A stretch of DNA of 64,000 nt from Acidobacteriota bacterium (GTDB lineage Bacteria; Acidobacteriota; Terriglobia; Terriglobales; Acidobacteriaceae). A program made the position numbers and the translations under genes. The notes beneath the pieces were generated by a model. The model was given only the letters and a program-made list of their open reading frames with translations. It was not told the origin of the DNA and searched no databases. Below are positions 42,981 through 53,877 of this stretch, in pieces (within the stretch, counting starts at the first letter, position 1; each line of letters begins with the position of its first letter). The DNA lies in assembly GCA_003225175.1 (NCBI GenBank), contig QIBA01000045.1, forward strand, positions 1 to 64,000. Direction: 5' to 3'.

Positions 42981-44513
42981 TTAGCGCGATAAGCTCGAGC
43001 TCTGCTGAAAGCTCGGCAGCAATCTCGAAGCTCCGCGAGTTGCGTAGTCCAGCACACCGGCAGGTCGAACACCAAGCCAGATCGTGATGATGGCCGTGAT
43101 CACGAGTGCGGCCGTAAGTCCGGGAGCAGCTCTCATCTCGAGCTTTTCCTCACCGGGTTGCGGTTCATACATGTACATCACCACGATGAGACGCAGATAA
43201 TAATAAGAAGCGACTGCGCTATTAATGAGGCCGATGATCGTAAGCCAAATGAGATCGCTCTTGATAGCGGCGTTAAACACGTAGAACTTAGCGAAGAATC
43301 CGCCAGTCGCCGGAAGTCCGAGTAGGGAAAGAAGGAAGATGGTGAGAGTCGCGGCCAATAGTGGGGACCGCTTTCCCAACCCGGCATAGTCTTCGAAGTT
43401 GACGTAGCGTTCGCCAGTACGCGCGAAGTGCGATACCACGGCGAAGGCGCCAACGTTCATAGCTGCGTACGACGCTGCGTAGAAGATCGCAGCAGAGATG
43501 CCTGTATCGCGAGCATTGGGCGCGATCACGGCTGCAAATGCAATCAACAGATATCCTGCGTGAGCGATCGATGAATACGCGAGCATGCGCTTCACGTTGT
43601 TCTGCAGAAGCGCTCCGAAGTTTCCGAGAGTCATCGAAAGCGCGGCAGAGATCCAAACCAGCCAGAACCAGGCTTTGCTTGTATCGATAGCGGCGCCAAA
43701 AAGAATCCGAAGTAGAACCGCGAAGGCAGCCGCTTTGGGAGCCGTCGACATGAGAGCGACCACCGGAGCAGGCGCACCTTCATATACATCTGGAGTCCAA
43801 ACATGGAATGGCGCAGAAGCGACTTTGAAGCCGAGCCCCACAAACATGAGCGCCACCGCAACGTAAGCGAGACCATAGCTGACTGGTGCTACCGAAGAGC
43901 CGAGCGCTACTTGTCCCGATTGAAGCGCACTGGATATTGTGTAAATGCTAGTTGATCCTGTCGCGCCAAACATCAATGCAACGCCATAAAGGAAGAAGGC
44001 GGTCGCAAATGAGCCGAGAAGGAAATACTTGATGGAAGATTCGGCACTTGTGGCAGCCCGGTGTCGATAGCCCGCCAACACGTAAGTAGCGATAGACGAG
44101 ATCTCGAGCGCAATAAAAATCAGCACCAGCTCGACAGCCGAGGACATCAGCACCATTCCCACTGTGCCAAACAGAATGAGCCCGTAATACTCGCCGCCGC
44201 GAATTTGCTGAGTTTCCAAATATTCGAATGAAGCCAGAATTACGACCGAGGAAATCGCACAGATCGTGACGTGAAAGAAGACGCTGAACTCGTCCACACG
44301 GATCATATTGAACCATCCCCATCCGGGATAGTTCGTCTGATAAAGAGAGGCCACCAACGCCAGCAGGGTGCCAAACAGAGAAAAGATGCCAAGCGATTTG
44401 TGGCTGCTACGCTGGGGCAACAAAGGCTCGACGAGCATAACTATCAGGCCGCAAGCGCTCAGGATAAGCTCGGGCAGAATGCGGATATAGCTCAATTCGG
44501 GAGTCGGATTCAT
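42981..44513 (-). CDS. nuoN: NADH-quinone oxidoreductase subunit N
   Basis: One of the three antiporter-like proton-pumping membrane subunits of complex I. The 510-residue protein has about 14 helices. Diagnostic segments are SSIKYFLLGSFATAFFLYGV, FHVWTPDVYEGAPAPVVALM (conserved helix break) and NVKRMLAYSSIAHAGYLLIA with the pumping lysine. The ATG overlaps the nuoM stop by four bases (ATGA). It is the last gene of the operon. Confidence 0.97.
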   Translation of the reverse strand: MNPTPELSYIRILPELILSACGLIVMLVEPLLPQRSSHKSLGIFSLFGTLLALVASLYQTNYPGWGWFNMIRVDEFSVFFHVTICAISSVVILASFEYLETQQIRGGEYYGLILFGTVGMVLMSSAVELVLIFIALEISSIATYVLAGYRHRAATSAESSIKYFLLGSFATAFFLYGVALMFGATGSTSIYTISSALQSGQVALGSSVAPVSYGLAYVAVALMFVGLGFKVASAPFHVWTPDVYEGAPAPVVALMSTAPKAAAFAVLLRILFGAAIDTSKAWFWLVWISAALSMTLGNFGALLQNNVKRMLAYSSIAHAGYLLIAFAAVIAPNARDTGISAAIFYAASYAAMNVGAFAVVSHFARTGERYVNFEDYAGLGKRSPLLAATLTIFLLSLLGLPATGGFFAKFYVFNAAIKSDLIWLTIIGLINSAVASYYYLRLIVVMYMYEPQPGEEKLEMRAAPGLTAALVITAIITIWLGVRPAGVLDYATRGASRLLPSFQQSSSLSR

Positions 44514-46054
44514 TTAGCTGTGTTGCCCATCGCAAAAATGTGTGCCGCCGCCCTTGGTCTCACTTCCGTGGCGGCATTCACGGAACTAGGCCGCAAGGAG
44601 TGCTCGACTGATGGATCGATCATTCGTATCCACAATGGCGAAGCCACGCCCATAATCAAGGCCATAACAACCATCGGAATCAGGCTGATTCGCTCGCGTC
44701 CATCAGCGTCAAATAGTTGCGCATTCACTGGCTGTGTTACTTCACCATAAAAAATGCGCTGATAAAGCCAGAGCAGATAGCCGGCGCTCCAGATCACACC
44801 TGTCGTTCCAATGATCCCGTACCACTGCCAGCTAGTAAACGCGCCGCTCAGGATGAGAAATTCACCGACGAATCCATTCATTAGCGGCAATCCGACCGAC
44901 GACAGCGTGATCATCAAGAATAGGGTGGAATAGACAGGCATTGGCGTCGCCAAACCACCGTACTCCCTGATCTCGTATGTATGGCGGCGTTCATACAGCA
45001 TTCCAAGAAGCATGAAGAGCGCGCCAGTCGAGATACCGTGATTCAACATCTGGTATACCGCGCCATCAACTCCAACCTGCGTGAATGTGAAGATTCCGAG
45101 AACACAGAACCCAAGATGGCTAACGGAGGAGTAAGCCACGAGCTTCTTCATGTTCGGCTGCACCAAAGCGACGAGCGCGCCGTACACAATGCCGATCAAA
45201 GCAAGAATGTTGATCCAAAGCGCATGTTCGTGTGCCTGCGCAGGGAACAGCGTCGCATTGAATCGGAGCAATCCGTAGGTGCCCATCTTCAGCAGAACGC
45301 CTGCGAGCAATACGGAGCCAGCGGTCGGAGCTTCGACGTGGGCGTCTGGCAACCAGGTGTGGAACGGAAAGAGCGGAACCTTTACTGCGAAGGCGATAAA
45401 GAAGCCGAAAAACAGAAACTCAGCGGCACGATTAAAGCCTGTGATGGATCCACCTTGAATTGCGTTTTGAATCGTGACGTAGTCGAAGCTACTGGTGTGT
45501 ATGTAGAACCAGATAATGGCACCGAGCATGAATACGGACGCGATCATCGTGTACAGGAAAAACTTGACGGCGGCATACACGCGGCGCTCGTGTCCATACA
45601 TGCCGATCATCAACGCCATGGGAATCAGCGTAGCCTCCCAGAAGACGTAGAAGAGGAAAAGATCGAGCGAGACGAAAACGCCAATCATCGCCGTCTCCAG
45701 GATCAGCATCAGCACGAAGAACTCTTTGACCGCACCGTGGATCGACTTCCACGAAATGAGTACACAAAACGGTGTGAGGAAAGTGGTGAGTAGGACGAGC
45801 CAGACCGAGATGCCGTCGACGCCCAAGTGGTAGTGAGTGTTCGGACTAGAAATCCATTGCTTGTCGACGGAGAACTGAAAGCCAGTTACACCGTGGCTCC
45901 AATACACCGGGAGGTGGAGCGAGAAGAAGAAAGCCAAAATGGAAACGACAAGCGCAATCCACTTGATGGCGCGATCGTTTCGCGGCATCAACATCAGGAG
46001 GATAGCTCCGGCGGCCGGCACGAATGTGATCAGGGTGAGGACTAGCTCGTTCAT
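44510..46054 (-). CDS. nuoM: NADH-quinone oxidoreductase subunit M
   Basis: Antiporter-like pumping subunit of complex I, 514 residues and about 14 helices. The start at 46054 ([20 protein letters not shown]) overlaps the nuoL stop by four bases; a 20-codon upstream extension lies inside nuoL and is not used. Signatures are SWKSIHGAVKEFFVLMLILE, AVKVPLFPFHTWLPDAHVEA and KKLVAYSSVSHLGFCVLGIF. It sits between nuoL and nuoN, overlapping both. Confidence 0.97.
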   Translation of the reverse strand: MNELVLTLITFVPAAGAILLMLMPRNDRAIKWIALVVSILAFFFSLHLPVYWSHGVTGFQFSVDKQWISSPNTHYHLGVDGISVWLVLLTTFLTPFCVLISWKSIHGAVKEFFVLMLILETAMIGVFVSLDLFLFYVFWEATLIPMALMIGMYGHERRVYAAVKFFLYTMIASVFMLGAIIWFYIHTSSFDYVTIQNAIQGGSITGFNRAAEFLFFGFFIAFAVKVPLFPFHTWLPDAHVEAPTAGSVLLAGVLLKMGTYGLLRFNATLFPAQAHEHALWINILALIGIVYGALVALVQPNMKKLVAYSSVSHLGFCVLGIFTFTQVGVDGAVYQMLNHGISTGALFMLLGMLYERRHTYEIREYGGLATPMPVYSTLFLMITLSSVGLPLMNGFVGEFLILSGAFTSWQWYGIIGTTGVIWSAGYLLWLYQRIFYGEVTQPVNAQLFDADGRERISLIPMVVMALIMGVASPLWIRMIDPSVEHSLRPSSVNAATEVRPRAAAHIFAMGNTAK

Positions 46055-48147
46055 GCGTGCAGCCCCATCCAGATCATGAAGCCGACGACGCAAGCGGCTC
46101 CAAGCGCGACCCAACCTGCGTAGGACCGAATGCTGCCGGATTGCATGCGGCGCGTTATTCCTGACAATAACTTGGAGGTCGTGCCGGCGCCGTTCACGAG
46201 AGCATCAATCACTCCGACATCCACGCCACGCCAGAGTACATTGCGGGAGCCGTCGACGATGGGATTCACCAGCGTTGCATAATACGTCTCGTCGACCCAG
46301 TATTTATTCAGCAGAATGCGATAAACACCTTTCAAATTTGTCGCGATGCGGTCGGGGAGCTCAGGACGCCGCACATAAAAGAGATATGCCAAACCGAGCC
46401 CAGCGAATGCCACGGCCACCGAAGCTCCGGCGAGCTCTAGCTCGAGACTCTTGTTCTCCTCAGGGCTCTCGGATTTCTGAGGCTCCGAGGGAAAGTTTTC
46501 TGTGGAACGCACTGGCTCGGAACTGGTATGGACGACAGGAGCGAGGAATTGATCGAATCTGTTGTGACCATGGAGCGCCTCAGGAATTCCGAGCCAGCCT
46601 ACGATGATGGAACCAATGGCAAGGACCACCAGCGGAGCGAGCATTATCCACGGACTCTCGTGAACATGTCCGGTGTGACCATAATTGCCATGACCGTGCT
46701 GGACTCCAGATTGATGACCCGCAGCAGCCTGCGCTGAGCCGGGAGCATGAACGCCTCCCGTAGGCTCCTCGTGTTCGTTATGGACTGCTTCGCGGCGCTC
46801 CCCAAAGAAGGTCATAAACCAGAGGCGGAACATGTAGAACGATGTCATTCCCGCGGTGATCAATCCGATCAGCCAGAGGACCCAGTTTCCGTGATTCTTG
46901 TCAGAGAATGCCTTCCAGAGAATCTCATCCTTCGAGAAAAATCCGCTAAGTGGTGGAAATCCTGCGATGGCGAACGTAGCAATCGTCATCACCCAGAATG
47001 TCCACGGAATCAGCTTTCGCAGTCCTCCCATGTGGCGCATGTCCTGCTCGCCGCCGAGCGCGTGAATCACAGATCCTGCTGCGAGAAAGAGCAGGGCTTT
47101 GAAAAACGCATGCGTCACAAGGTGGAAAATGCCCGCAGAGAACGCGGCCACACCGCAGGCCATAAACATGTAGCCAAGCTGCGAGACCGTGGAGTATGCG
47201 AGGACGCGCTTAATATCGTTCTGCACCAGGCCGATGCTGGCGGCGAAGATAGCAGTCAACGCTCCGATAATTGCAACCACGCGCAGCGCTTCCGGCGAGT
47301 GCAGAAATAGAACATTCGAGCGCGCAACTATGTAGACTCCTGCCGTCACCATGGTTGCAGCGTGGATCAGTGCCGAAACGGGAGTCGGACCCTCCATAGC
47401 GTCCGGTAACCAGACATATAGCGGAATCTGTGCAGATTTGCCGGCGGCACCGAACATTATAAGGAGCGCGGTAATCGTCAATACCCCGACGCTGGCTTCG
47501 ACTGGTCGTCCAGAAATTGTCTTGAAGACCTTGTCATAATCGAGCGTTCCAAATTGTTTGATCAGCAGGAACATTCCCAAAAGGAACCCGTAGTCACCCA
47601 CGCGGTTGGTGATAAATGCTTTTTTGCCTGCCTGGGCGGCCGAGTCCTTGCGAAAGAAAAATCCAATGAGCAGATACGAAGCCAGGCCGACGCCCTCCCA
47701 ACCGACAAACATCAACAGGTACGTGTGCGCCAGCACCAGCGTCAGCATAAAAAACATGAAGAGGTTCAGGTAGGAGAAGAAGCGGTAATAGCCGCCTTCC
47801 TCTGCCATGTATCCGACCGAATAAATGTGAATCAGGAATCCGACACCCGTAACGACAAGCAGCATTGTCACCGAAAGCTGATCGAGGTAGAAACCGTAAT
47901 CGACACGGAACCCGCCAGCTTCGATCCACGGGAACAGACGCTCGATGTGCGGGATCTGTGCCTGCGATAGACTCGCAAATTGGCTGACCACCCACACTGC
48001 ATAGGCGAACGTTGCGCCAGGAAAAACAAGCGCGATGGTGGCGACAAGATTGCGCGGGAATCGCTTGCCGAAAATGCCGTTGATGGCAGAGCCAATTAGC
48101 GGCAGAATCGGGATCATCCACAAGTTGAAATTCGTATTCGAATTCAT
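46051..48147 (-). CDS. nuoL: NADH-quinone oxidoreductase subunit L
   Basis: The largest antiporter-like subunit of complex I, which carries the long lateral helix. At 698 residues it is slightly longer than usual. [39 protein letters not shown] and [20 protein letters not shown] are conserved. A His-rich loop of nine histidines (about residues 455-500, [19 protein letters not shown]) is inserted between C-terminal helices and accounts for part of the extra length. It overlaps nuoK and nuoM by four bases each. Confidence 0.97.
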   Translation of the reverse strand: MNSNTNFNLWMIPILPLIGSAINGIFGKRFPRNLVATIALVFPGATFAYAVWVVSQFASLSQAQIPHIERLFPWIEAGGFRVDYGFYLDQLSVTMLLVVTGVGFLIHIYSVGYMAEEGGYYRFFSYLNLFMFFMLTLVLAHTYLLMFVGWEGVGLASYLLIGFFFRKDSAAQAGKKAFITNRVGDYGFLLGMFLLIKQFGTLDYDKVFKTISGRPVEASVGVLTITALLIMFGAAGKSAQIPLYVWLPDAMEGPTPVSALIHAATMVTAGVYIVARSNVLFLHSPEALRVVAIIGALTAIFAASIGLVQNDIKRVLAYSTVSQLGYMFMACGVAAFSAGIFHLVTHAFFKALLFLAAGSVIHALGGEQDMRHMGGLRKLIPWTFWVMTIATFAIAGFPPLSGFFSKDEILWKAFSDKNHGNWVLWLIGLITAGMTSFYMFRLWFMTFFGERREAVHNEHEEPTGGVHAPGSAQAAAGHQSGVQHGHGNYGHTGHVHESPWIMLAPLVVLAIGSIIVGWLGIPEALHGHNRFDQFLAPVVHTSSEPVRSTENFPSEPQKSESPEENKSLELELAGASVAVAFAGLGLAYLFYVRRPELPDRIATNLKGVYRILLNKYWVDETYYATLVNPIVDGSRNVLWRGVDVGVIDALVNGAGTTSKLLSGITRRMQSGSIRSYAGWVALGAACVVGFMIWMGLHA

Positions 48148-48458
48148 AGTTTGAGCAGGTTCACCTGATCCACATTCAAGGTTTCGCGGCTACGAAACAC
48201 AGCGAGAATAATCGCCAGTCCCACAGCGGCTTCTGCTGCAGCCACGACCATTACGAAGAAGACGAATACCTGTCCGCTTACCTGATGCCAGTGGCTGGCG
48301 AACGCTACGAAGGCCAAGTTCACAGCGTTTAGCATCAGCTCAATCGACATAAAGATCGTGATGATATTTCGCTTAATCAGAAAGGAAGCCACTCCGATGG
48401 CAAATAGGAACGCACTGAGAATCAGATACCAAGAGAGTGGAATGGACTGTGTCATCAT
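48144..48458 (-). CDS. nuoK: NADH-quinone oxidoreductase subunit K
   Basis: A 104-residue complex I membrane subunit (the ND4L equivalent) with three helices. The conserved glutamates are in [15 protein letters not shown] and in [13 protein letters not shown]; both are needed for proton transfer in the family. It overlaps nuoJ and nuoL by four bases each. Confidence 0.97.
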   Translation of the reverse strand: MMTQSIPLSWYLILSAFLFAIGVASFLIKRNIITIFMSIELMLNAVNLAFVAFASHWHQVSGQVFVFFVMVVAAAEAAVGLAIILAVFRSRETLNVDQVNLLKL

Positions 48459-48955
48459 TGGCGCTCCTTCCTGGCCAGAACGACGGCTCCCATAATGGCA
48501 ATCAGCACAAGGACAGAGGTAATCTCAAACGGCAGCAGGAATTCGCGGAAGAGAGCGATGCCCAATTCTGTGGTGGGAACGTAATATCCCCCGATCTGTA
48601 CTTGTCCAAGCTGGGAACGAGAGGACGAGACCGTCCAGCAGAGCAATCCAAAAAGCGCGATAAGACCGGGTACGCCTAGCACTAGGGCAACGCGGCTGCC
48701 ATGGGTGCGCTCCTCTTCGCCGGCGTTCAGCAACATGATCACGAAGACAAACAGGACCATGACGGCGCCGGCATAGACAATTATCTGAACGGCGGCCACG
48801 AATTCTGCGCCTAACAGCAGGAACAGCAATGCGAGCGATCCCATAACGACGATCAGCGACAGAGCGCTGTTCACGGGGTGGCGTTGCAGCAGGAAATTCA
48901 GGGCTCCCGCCACACAGATTCCGCCGAAGATAAGGAACAAAATCGTGTGAAGCAT
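48455..48955 (-). CDS. nuoJ: NADH-quinone oxidoreductase subunit J
   Basis: A 166-residue complex I membrane subunit (the ND6 equivalent) with five helices. I start it at the ATG at 48955 ([20 protein letters not shown]); the longer open frame runs into nuoH. Signature: [20 protein letters not shown], with the conserved pi-bulge helix. The previous gene, nuoH, ends only 13 bases upstream. In most operons nuoI would lie in this position, but here it is missing. Confidence 0.95.
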   Translation of the reverse strand: MLHTILFLIFGGICVAGALNFLLQRHPVNSALSLIVVMGSLALLFLLLGAEFVAAVQIIVYAGAVMVLFVFVIMLLNAGEEERTHGSRVALVLGVPGLIALFGLLCWTVSSSRSQLGQVQIGGYYVPTTELGIALFREFLLPFEITSVLVLIAIMGAVVLARKERQ

Positions 48956-48968
48956 TTCCGTTCCGAGA

Positions 48969-50039
48969 CTAAGACCGCAGTGCCAGCACCAGGCTGGTGA
49001 CCACAATGTTCGCAATCGATAGGGGTAGCAGAAATTTCCAGCCAAAAGCCATCAATTGATCGTAGCGGAAGCGCGGAAGCGTCCCGCGAACCCAGATATA
49101 CACAAAGATAAAGAAGAACACCTTCACAAAAAACCAGAACAGCGGCGAAATCATCAGCCAGATTGCTGGCACAGGCAGATGCAGTCCCTCCAGCGGACTG
49201 TGCCAGCCGCCAAAGAAGAGCAGAGTCGCCAGACACGCTACAGTTACCATGTTGCAGTATTCAGCCATGAAGAACATGGCAAATTTCATGGCGCTGTATT
49301 CGGTGTGATAGCCGGCAACCAGTTCGGTCTCCGCCTCAGGCAGATCAAATGGAATGCGGTTCGTCTCCGCGTACGCCGCCATGATGTAGATAAAGAAAGC
49401 GACGAACTGCAGACCTCCGAAAAAGTTCCAGTTCAGGAGGGAGCCGGCCTGAGAATCAACAATCTGTCGTAGGCTCAAGCTCCCGGCAAGAAGCAGCACG
49501 CCGACCAGCGAGAGCCCAAGCGCCAATTCATAGCTGATGAGCTGCGCGCTTGCTCTCAAAGATCCAAGCAGGGAATATTTCGAATTCGAAGACCAACCCG
49601 AAAGTGCAACTCCATAAACTCCCAGCGAAGTGATACCAAGAATGATTAGCAGGCCGATGTTGATGTCCTGAATCCCGTTGCCGTTCCAAAACGCAGTCGT
49701 TTGCAGGGGTATGTGATAGCTGCCTATCGTCCATTCTCCACCAAATGGGATGATGGAGATCGAGATCAGCGAAAGAGTAAGCGCGATCATCGGAGCTGCT
49801 ATGTAAAGTGGTTTATAGACGCTGTCGGGAATGATGTCTTCTTTGAGGATGAACTTGATGCCATCTGCCAAAGGTTGCAGCAAACCGAACGGCCCAACGC
49901 GATTGGGACCCCAGCGGTTCTGCATGCGCGCAATAACCTTGCGCTCCATGAGCACGATGTACGCCACTGCTGTCAGCAGGATAAAGAGCAGCAGCGCGAT
50001 TTTTATAACCGCAAAGATGAGGTATTGAAGCAATTCCAA
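48969..50039 (-). CDS. nuoH: NADH-quinone oxidoreductase subunit H
   Basis: A 356-residue complex I membrane subunit (the ND1 equivalent) that forms much of the quinone chamber. It shows ERKVIARMQNRWGPNRVGPF near the start, GWSSNSKYSLLGSLRASAQ, the charged loop AETNRIPFDLPEAETELVAG and EYSAMKFAMFFMAEY. It is separated from nuoG by 113 bp in which I see no gene, and from nuoJ by 13 bp. Confidence 0.97.
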   Translation of the reverse strand: MELLQYLIFAVIKIALLLFILLTAVAYIVLMERKVIARMQNRWGPNRVGPFGLLQPLADGIKFILKEDIIPDSVYKPLYIAAPMIALTLSLISISIIPFGGEWTIGSYHIPLQTTAFWNGNGIQDINIGLLIILGITSLGVYGVALSGWSSNSKYSLLGSLRASAQLISYELALGLSLVGVLLLAGSLSLRQIVDSQAGSLLNWNFFGGLQFVAFFIYIMAAYAETNRIPFDLPEAETELVAGYHTEYSAMKFAMFFMAEYCNMVTVACLATLLFFGGWHSPLEGLHLPVPAIWLMISPLFWFFVKVFFFIFVYIWVRGTLPRFRYDQLMAFGWKFLLPLSIANIVVTSLVLALRS

Positions 50040-50152
50040 TTCTCTTTAAGTTCTGAACCGTTATCTTGATCCGCTTGGTGTCACCCTGATCCTGTAAGCA
50101 GGGGCTCTGGCCTGTATCAACTGCAGACTTCAAAAACAGACGGAATCAATCT

Positions 50153-52522
50153 CTAATCGGCCGGAATTTGTGCTTCGACCGTTGTAGCTTGTCGGTTCTC
50201 AATGACCGAATTGAGAGTGTTCGAATACCGGCCGAGTGTGCCGGACGTGAAGAGCGTGTCATTGGCCGGAACAATGCTTTCCGGCGATGAAGGTTGTGAG
50301 ATAGAGCTGAACTCTGGAGCCAGAGTGTGAACGTCACCTCCGGAAAACAGGTTCAGCCGTGAGAAGTTGTAACCGGGAACAAGCCGCTGGATCTCGTCCA
50401 GCAATGCCTCTGGATCGAACGGACTAAGCTTAGGCTCAAGATTCCGGGCACTAAGCCACACAAGGTGCTGATCCGCTTCTCCGGATTGCGCTCCACGACT
50501 CTGTCCCATATCGGCACGAATGCCCTTCCCGAAAGGAACCAGCTTGTGGACGTCTGCTCCCATGCGATCGGCAATGCGGACGATCAGCTCGAAGTCGGTG
50601 CGCACTCCGGCCAAATCGCCAGCCTTCTTCAAAAGCTGAAGGTCGCCGTAAGTGTTGGAATATGTGCCGGCTTTCTCATAAGCATTTGCCGCAGGGAGGA
50701 AAACTTCCGCTATAGTCGCGGTCTCGGTGAGAAACAGATCCTGCACGACAATGCAAGTATTTTTCAAAGCAAACGGATCGATGTTGTAACGGGCTACAGG
50801 ATTCGATCCGACTATGTAGAGCGCGCCGAGTTTGCCGGATTTGGCGGCGGAGAACATGCCCTGGATGTCGAGTCCAGCCTGCCCTGGCATCAAGGATCCG
50901 TATTCCTGCGCAAAGGCCGAGTTGCTCGAGACTGGAGTGAATCCCGGGAGCAGATGGGGATACAGACCCATGTCAGCAGCGCCGCGGGAGTTTGAGTAGT
51001 CGCCTAGACAGATGAATTTGGCCGACTGCGCCGATCCCCACTTCACAAGCCTAAAAACGTCGTCGCCGCGCAACTCGGAACCAAAGACAATGATCAGCTC
51101 TTTCTCGCCCTTTACCTTGTCGCGGAACTCTCGAAGCAGGTCGCGGCTGAGACTGCTAGACTGCAACTGACTGGCGACTGAATCATCCCCGCCCAGATAT
51201 CGAACCATCAAACTCTCGCCGCCATCCATCGGAACCTGCGCGTAAGCGCGAGCTTGGCGACGCAACTTGATGTCTCCCGAATTCACGATGTAAATACGGC
51301 CATTGTGAATACGAACGTTGGTGCGGAGATTCCAGGCAAGCAAAGGATGCTGCTCAGTGGGGTCGTTCCCAATGAGCAGAACTGCTGGAGCAGTCGTCAC
51401 TTCGCGCAGTGTCGCCGTTATGTTCTGCTTGCCTGCAACGGCCTTGGCGAATGCAGGATAATCGGCCGTTTGGTGATGATCGATGTTGTTCGTCCCCAAA
51501 ATAGAGCGCGCGAACTTTTGCAGCAGATAGTTCTCTTCGTTAGTTGTGCGATTCGAACCGATTACACCGATTGCGCCCCCGCCTTGTGAATCGCGAATCT
51601 GCTTGAAGCGGTTCGCGACGTGATCGATGGCTTGCTCCCAGGAAACTGCCATCAGCTTGCCATCGCGACGGACTAGAGGCTGCGTTATGCGGTCGTCGGA
51701 ATTCGCAAAATCGAAGGCATAGCGACCCTTGATGCAGAGGAAATCGCCGTTTATGCCGCTCTTATCACGATTGTCACCACGAACGATCTCCATCCCACCT
51801 TTGGAACGACGCACACCAAGAGTTGTCTTGCAACCGTCGGCGCAATGCGTGCAGATGGTGCCGACGTGGTTCATCTCCCATGGACGAGTCTTGTAACGGT
51901 ACGCGCCCGACGTGAGTGCGCCGACAGGACAGATGTCGATGCACATGCCGCACTCTTCGCACTCGAGATGATCCTGCTTATTCGGAGCAATCAGGGATGC
52001 CACGCCTCGGTTTTGTACGCCGAGCGCCCATACGTCCATTCCTTCACCACACACACGAACGCAGCGATAGCAAAGAATGCAGCGCGGCCGATCAAAGAAG
52101 ACGACAGGTGACCACTGCTGCTCCTCTTTGTGCTGCTTGGACTCCATGTACTGTGATTCCGCCGCGCCGTAGGCGAAGGTCATATCCTGCAATTCGCATT
52201 CTCCGCCAGCATCGCAGACCGGGCAATCAAGAGGATGATTTCCGAGCAAAATCTCAACCGTTGCTTTACGAGCCTGATGGACCTCAGGGGTAGCGGTAAT
52301 GACGATCATGCCGTCCGTAATCGGTACGGTGCACGCCGTCTGAAGCTTCGGCATCTTCTCGATGCGCACCAGGCACATACGGCATGCGCCCTGAACTGAT
52401 AGTCCGGGGTAGTAGCAGAAGGCGGGCACTTCAACGCCTGCGCTCTTGCAGGCCTCAATGAGAAGCGTTCCCGCAGGTGCGGTAACCTTCTTGCCGTCGA
52501 CAGTGATGGTTACGTCAGCCAT
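50153..52522 (-). CDS. nuoG: NADH-quinone oxidoreductase subunit G
   Basis: A 789-residue peripheral-arm subunit. The N-terminal ferredoxin domain binds a 2Fe-2S cluster (FCYYPGLSVQGACRMCLVRI). The His-Cys3 site is in HPLDCPVCDAGGECELQD. Two 4Fe-4S-type motifs follow (CILCYRCVRVC; CEECGMCIDICPVG). The molybdopterin-like domain carries CTHCADGC and a fourth cysteine 32 residues later, an N7-type set. The rest is a degenerate molybdopterin oxidoreductase domain. It starts 20 bases after nuoF. Confidence 0.97.
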   Translation of the reverse strand: MADVTITVDGKKVTAPAGTLLIEACKSAGVEVPAFCYYPGLSVQGACRMCLVRIEKMPKLQTACTVPITDGMIVITATPEVHQARKATVEILLGNHPLDCPVCDAGGECELQDMTFAYGAAESQYMESKQHKEEQQWSPVVFFDRPRCILCYRCVRVCGEGMDVWALGVQNRGVASLIAPNKQDHLECEECGMCIDICPVGALTSGAYRYKTRPWEMNHVGTICTHCADGCKTTLGVRRSKGGMEIVRGDNRDKSGINGDFLCIKGRYAFDFANSDDRITQPLVRRDGKLMAVSWEQAIDHVANRFKQIRDSQGGGAIGVIGSNRTTNEENYLLQKFARSILGTNNIDHHQTADYPAFAKAVAGKQNITATLREVTTAPAVLLIGNDPTEQHPLLAWNLRTNVRIHNGRIYIVNSGDIKLRRQARAYAQVPMDGGESLMVRYLGGDDSVASQLQSSSLSRDLLREFRDKVKGEKELIIVFGSELRGDDVFRLVKWGSAQSAKFICLGDYSNSRGAADMGLYPHLLPGFTPVSSNSAFAQEYGSLMPGQAGLDIQGMFSAAKSGKLGALYIVGSNPVARYNIDPFALKNTCIVVQDLFLTETATIAEVFLPAANAYEKAGTYSNTYGDLQLLKKAGDLAGVRTDFELIVRIADRMGADVHKLVPFGKGIRADMGQSRGAQSGEADQHLVWLSARNLEPKLSPFDPEALLDEIQRLVPGYNFSRLNLFSGGDVHTLAPEFSSISQPSSPESIVPANDTLFTSGTLGRYSNTLNSVIENRQATTVEAQIPAD

Positions 52523-52542
52523 TTCCGAGATATGTGATTTCC

Positions 52543-53877
52543 TTAAGCGATGGCCATTTCTCTCGACACGGGCTCAAATGGGCACGGCTTGCCATCGAGA
52601 TGCTCTTCGAACTCCTGGCGCCATTTTTTCACAATGGAGATGGTTGGGAATGCAGCCGCGTCTCCCAGAGCGCAGAATGTTCGTCCAGCCATGTTGTTCG
52701 CGAGATACAGCATTTGATCGATATCCTTATTAACGCCGCCTCCATCGTGGAAGCGCGTGAGGGTCTTCTTCAGCCAGTCGGTGCCTTCGCGGCATGGAAT
52801 GCACCAGCCACAACTCTCGTGTTGGTAAAACTTCATGATGCGCAGCGCGACCTTCACCATACATGTCTGATCATCGATCGCCACTACTCCACCTGACCCA
52901 AGGAACTCGCCGCGCCTCGCAAACCAGTCGTAGTCCATCGTCGCGGACTCGGCTTCTTCCTGGTTCAGCAGGAACGTCGACGACCCGCCGGGGACGAGAG
53001 CTTTCAATTTGCGTCCGTTCGGAATACCGCCGCCCACTTCATAGATCATTTTCTTTGAAGGATATCCAAGCGGTAATTCGTAAACGCCAGGTTTGTTGAA
53101 GTGTCCTGTTAGGCAAGTCAGGCGCGTGCCACCATTCTTTTCATTCGGTCCGAAGCTCACGTACCATTTACCGCCATTCAGAATGATTGGAGGAACGGTG
53201 GCGATCGTCTCAACATTGTTAATGACCGTTGGACCGCCGTAGAGACCTTTGATAGCAGGGAAAGGCGGCTTCAGGCGCGGCAATCCGCGCTTGCCTTCGA
53301 GTGACTCCATCAGTGCAGATTCTTCACCTACTTCGTACGCTCCCGCGCCGGTGTGAGTCAGTATGTTGAACTCGCGTCCGCTGCCGAAGATGCTGTTGCC
53401 GAGAAAACCCTTCACGTAGGCGTCGGCTACGGCTTTCTCCATAATTTCGAGAAGATAGCGATATTCTCCCCGTAGATAAATGAAGCCGAGCTTCGCGCCA
53501 ACTGCCAATCCAGCAATGATCACGCCTTCGATAATTGCATGCGGATCGTATTCGACCAGCAGCCGATCTTTGCAGGTGGCAGGCTCGCTCTCGTCGCCGT
53601 TGATGAGAATGTATTTCGGAGCTTCAGATTGCTTGGGAATGAACGACCATTTCATTCCGGTGGCGAAGCCGGCACCTCCTCGACCGCGCAACCCAGATGC
53701 CTTTACTTCATTGATGATGTCGTCGGGCTGCATCTCCAGCGCTTTGCGGGCAGCTTTGTAGCCGCCGAGTTCAATGTAGCGATCGATGTTTTGCGCGCCG
53801 TGGCCAAAACGCTTCGAGATAATACGAACCTCGTCGGGATGTGAGGCCAGCGGCGTTGGCGTGTAGATCGTCTTCAC
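52543..53877 (-). CDS. nuoF: NADH-quinone oxidoreductase subunit F
   Basis: The NADH- and FMN-binding subunit that takes hydride from NADH; 444 residues. The nucleotide-binding loop GLRGRGGAGFATGMKW, the FMN region ILINGDESEPATCKDR, and the 4Fe-4S site ESCGWCIPCREGTDWL plus the later TFCALGDAAAFP cysteine are all present. The ATG overlaps the nuoE stop by four bases. Confidence 0.97.
   Translation of the reverse strand: MKTIYTPTPLASHPDEVRIISKRFGHGAQNIDRYIELGGYKAARKALEMQPDDIINEVKASGLRGRGGAGFATGMKWSFIPKQSEAPKYILINGDESEPATCKDRLLVEYDPHAIIEGVIIAGLAVGAKLGFIYLRGEYRYLLEIMEKAVADAYVKGFLGNSIFGSGREFNILTHTGAGAYEVGEESALMESLEGKRGLPRLKPPFPAIKGLYGGPTVINNVETIATVPPIILNGGKWYVSFGPNEKNGGTRLTCLTGHFNKPGVYELPLGYPSKKMIYEVGGGIPNGRKLKALVPGGSSTFLLNQEEAESATMDYDWFARRGEFLGSGGVVAIDDQTCMVKVALRIMKFYQHESCGWCIPCREGTDWLKKTLTRFHDGGGVNKDIDQMLYLANNMAGRTFCALGDAAAFPTISIVKKWRQEFEEHLDGKPCPFEPVSREMAIA

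Noticed and set aside
44981-45793. 270-residue plus-strand frame inside nuoM
   Set aside because: Entirely antisense to a conserved complex I gene; the composition (charged, repetitive) is what antisense of membrane helices gives.
50040-50152. nuoG-nuoH spacer as a place for nuoI
   Set aside because: Only 113 bp; too short for nuoI (about 150 or more codons) and no ferredoxin cysteine motif in any frame.
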